DNA of 59,936 nucleotides, taken from positions 14,527 to 74,462 of the forward strand of contig NZ_QPJT01000023.1 in the NCBI RefSeq assembly GCF_003337415.1. Reading direction: 5' to 3'. The notes beneath the pieces are model-generated. The model did not search any database and was not told the origin of the DNA. It saw only the letters and a program-made list of their open reading frames with translations. The position numbers and the translations under genes were made by a program. This document shows, one piece after another, positions 58,396 to 59,936 of the stretch (its first letter is position 1; the number at the start of each line of letters is the position of its first letter). The DNA is from Anaerobacterium chartisolvens (GTDB lineage Bacteria > Bacillota > Clostridia > Acetivibrionales > DSM-27016).

Positions 58396-59493
58396 TTATA
58401 ACGCAGTATATTTATAGTATGCGGCGCAAGTACCCTCCGAGGATACCATGCACGCGCCTGCCGGGCTCTCCGGCGTGCATACCCCTCCAAAAAGAGGGCA
58501 CTCGCACGGGGCCTTTTTGCCCTTGAGTACCTCTCCGCACATACAGCCCTCAGGCTCAAAGGATTCCCCCTGTTTAATTCCGAACACCCTCCACGCGTCA
58601 AAATCTCTATATTTATGCTTTACGCACAGCCCCGAGGCTTCAATGCCGCCTATTCCTCTCCACACCGCATCACAGGGCTCAAACACCTCATACATCTTTG
58701 CTCTGGCAACAGCATTTCCCTCCTTCTCTACAACCCTGGAATAGTGGTTTTCCACAGCTTTTTTTTCGCTGCTTATGTTGTCGGAAAGAGTAATTACAGC
58801 CCTCAATATATCAAGCGGCTCAAATCCCGTTACAATTCCCGGAATTCCGTGCGTCCGAAGCAGCTCCTCATAGAAGGCCGTCCCGGTAATGGCACTTACA
58901 TGCCCCGGATAAATGAAGCCGTCAATCCCGGCATCCTCCTGTATAAGAGCCTTCAGGGCGTTAGGCATTGTCTTGTTGGCGGTCAGAACTGAAAGGTTTT
59001 TTATTCCTTCCTCCCTTGCCTTCAACACCATAAGCGCAATAACGGGTGTGGTTGTTTCAAATCCTACAGACAAGAACACCACCTTTTTCCCCGGATTATC
59101 AGAGGCTATTTTTATCGAATCAAGAGGGGAGTATAATATTCTGATATCCCCACCGTGAGCCCTTTGCTTCATAAGAGATCCTTCCCTTCCGGGAATCCTC
59201 ATCATGTCTCCAAAGGTGGCTATTATTACATCGGATTTACGGGACAGCTCGACGGCGGCATCTATATAATAGGAGGGCGTGACGCACACGGGACAACCTG
59301 GCCCCGATACAAGCCTTATTTTTGGGGGCAAAAGCCCTCTTATGCCATACTTGAAAATAGACATTGTATGGGTTCCGCACACCTCCATAATTGTAACGGG
59401 CCTTTTGTCATACGACGCCAAAAGCCTTCCTAAGTCCCTTGCTGTGGCGGAATCCTTAAATTCATTTAAGAGCGTTAAGATATTATTTTTCAT
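58396..59493 (-). CDS. hypD: Hydrogenase maturation protein HypD
   Basis: A 365-residue Fe-S scaffold that, with HypC, holds the Fe(CN)2CO group while it is built for [NiFe]-hydrogenase. The N-terminal motif VTIMEVCGTHTMSIFKYGIR includes Cys39. VSGPGCPVCVTP gives Cys67 and Cys70. GFETTTPVIA and FIYPGHVSAITG follow. The C-terminal Cys-rich region (EGCMCGEVLKGK, CECPLFGGVC, ACMVSSEGTC) holds the [4Fe-4S] cluster. Start ATG 59493 overlaps the hypC stop by 11 bases, so translation is coupled. Confidence 0.96.
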   Translation of the reverse strand: MKNNILTLLNEFKDSATARDLGRLLASYDKRPVTIMEVCGTHTMSIFKYGIRGLLPPKIRLVSGPGCPVCVTPSYYIDAAVELSRKSDVIIATFGDMMRIPGREGSLMKQRAHGGDIRILYSPLDSIKIASDNPGKKVVFLSVGFETTTPVIALMVLKAREEGIKNLSVLTANKTMPNALKALIQEDAGIDGFIYPGHVSAITGTAFYEELLRTHGIPGIVTGFEPLDILRAVITLSDNISSEKKAVENHYSRVVEKEGNAVARAKMYEVFEPCDAVWRGIGGIEASGLCVKHKYRDFDAWRVFGIKQGESFEPEGCMCGEVLKGKKAPCECPLFGGVCTPESPAGACMVSSEGTCAAYYKYTAL

Positions 59494-59710
59494 TTACCAG
59501 TTCCTTCAGTTCCTTAAAAAGCTTTATTGTGTCAAGCGCCTCGTCCTCATCAATCCTCTGGATTGCGCACCCAGCGTGTACGAGAACATAATCTCCTATA
59601 TCCACATTTCTTATCAATTCTACCGAGACCTCCGCAGAAGCACCCATGACATCCACTATTGCTGTTTTATCCTCTATTTTTACCACCCTTCCGGGCACGG
59701 CAAGACACAT
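59483..59710 (-). CDS. hypC: Hydrogenase assembly chaperone HypC
   Basis: A 75-residue chaperone with the defining MCLAVPGRVVKIE N-terminus; Cys2 binds iron. The OB-like strands (AIVDVMGASAEVSVELIRNV, GDYVLVHAGCAIQRID) are complete. It carries the Fe(CN)2CO group from HypD to the hydrogenase large subunit. Start ATG 59710 follows GGAGAGGG. It is the first gene of hypCDE, and no upstream hyp gene lies between it and the window edge. Confidence 0.96.
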   Translation of the reverse strand: MCLAVPGRVVKIEDKTAIVDVMGASAEVSVELIRNVDIGDYVLVHAGCAIQRIDEDEALDTIKLFKELKELVNEK

Positions 59711-59811
59711 GCATTCCCTCTCCTTTTAAAATTAATAGTACTATATTAAGCGGTTCCTTTATATTTTATCATAAATTTATTAGGAGAGTATAAATTTTAT
59801 GCCAGAAAATC

Positions 59812-59841
59812 GTAAGGGCAGACACATAGGTCTGCCCCTAC
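59812..59841. repeat. GGGCAGAC hairpin repeat, with a second copy cut by the window edge
   Basis: GTAAGGGCAGAC (59812-59823) faces GTCTGCCCCTAC (59830-59841) with one mismatch and a six-base loop. The last 11 bases of the window (TGTAGGGGCAG, 59926-59936) begin another copy. Such hairpins are common dispersed intergenic repeats; the stretch 59711-59936 otherwise shows no gene. Confidence 0.6.
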
Positions 59842-59936
59842 CGGTAAATGATATGTAAATATTCTGAAATAAAATTGTGGAAAAATAATTATCATGCCAA
59901 ATCATTTTCATTGTATTATAAAAATTGTAGGGGCAG

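Noticed and set aside
58365-58601. 78-codon minus-strand frame rich in Arg and Ala
   Set aside because: It is an out-of-frame shadow of the HypD C-terminus.
1-59936. tRNA, rRNA or phage genes
   Set aside because: None seen: no cloverleaf-ending CCA clusters, conserved rRNA tracts, integrase or capsid motifs were noticed by eye.

Overview
The window looks like chromosomal DNA of an anaerobic, cellulosome-forming clostridium (Acetivibrio/Ruminiclostridium/Pseudobacteroides-like). Three secreted proteins carry type-I dockerins, ribosome binding sites are strong Firmicute type, and hypCDE hydrogenase maturation genes and clostridial radical-SAM peptide systems are present. The genus is an inference. 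All genes but one small membrane protein are on the minus strand.

Region 1 (1-24243) is one uninterrupted reading frame that starts at a TTG at 24243 and runs off the left edge, giving at least 8,081 codons. It encodes a signal peptide, 7 FN3 domains, 12 six-blade kelch propellers alternating with single FN3 domains (one FN3 is split by an inserted discoidin domain), a run of 27 more FN3 domains after the last linker, a helical segment and an array of 55-residue repeats.

Region 2 (24979-31462) holds a dockerin GH53 galactanase, a dockerin protein with two GH43 domains, a VCBS-like protein and a small membrane protein. The two enzymes suit breakdown of arabinogalactan or pectin side chains by the cellulosome.

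Region 3 (31485-41784) is a 3,327-residue RHS/YD-repeat polymorphic toxin with its own dockerin, a C-terminal toxin-24-like domain, and an Imm53-like immunity gene directly downstream.

Region 4 (42054-46892) is a compact RiPP locus: a 46-residue precursor with a C-terminal CGCGC core, two paralogous PqqD-like/radical-SAM/SPASM enzymes, and a caspase-like peptidase. MITE-like elements sit between the parts.

Region 5 (47191-52677) is a second, unrelated RiPP operon of the CLI_3235/CcpM type: Cys-rich precursor, radical-SAM maturase, TIGR04066-like protein, acyl-carrier-related protein, DUF6033-like protein and S8 protease. It is closed by strong terminators and flanked by near-identical 31-32 bp direct repeats.

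Region 6 (52848-57052) is a four-gene MacAB-like ABC efflux operon behind a sigma-A promoter with three 11-bp-spaced TTAACT boxes. Region 7 (57370-59710) is hypC-hypD-hypE.

The RiPP loci share their stretch with at least three MITE-like copies, and GGGGACA-type and GGGCAGAC-type hairpins are scattered between genes. No tRNA, rRNA or CRISPR array was seen.
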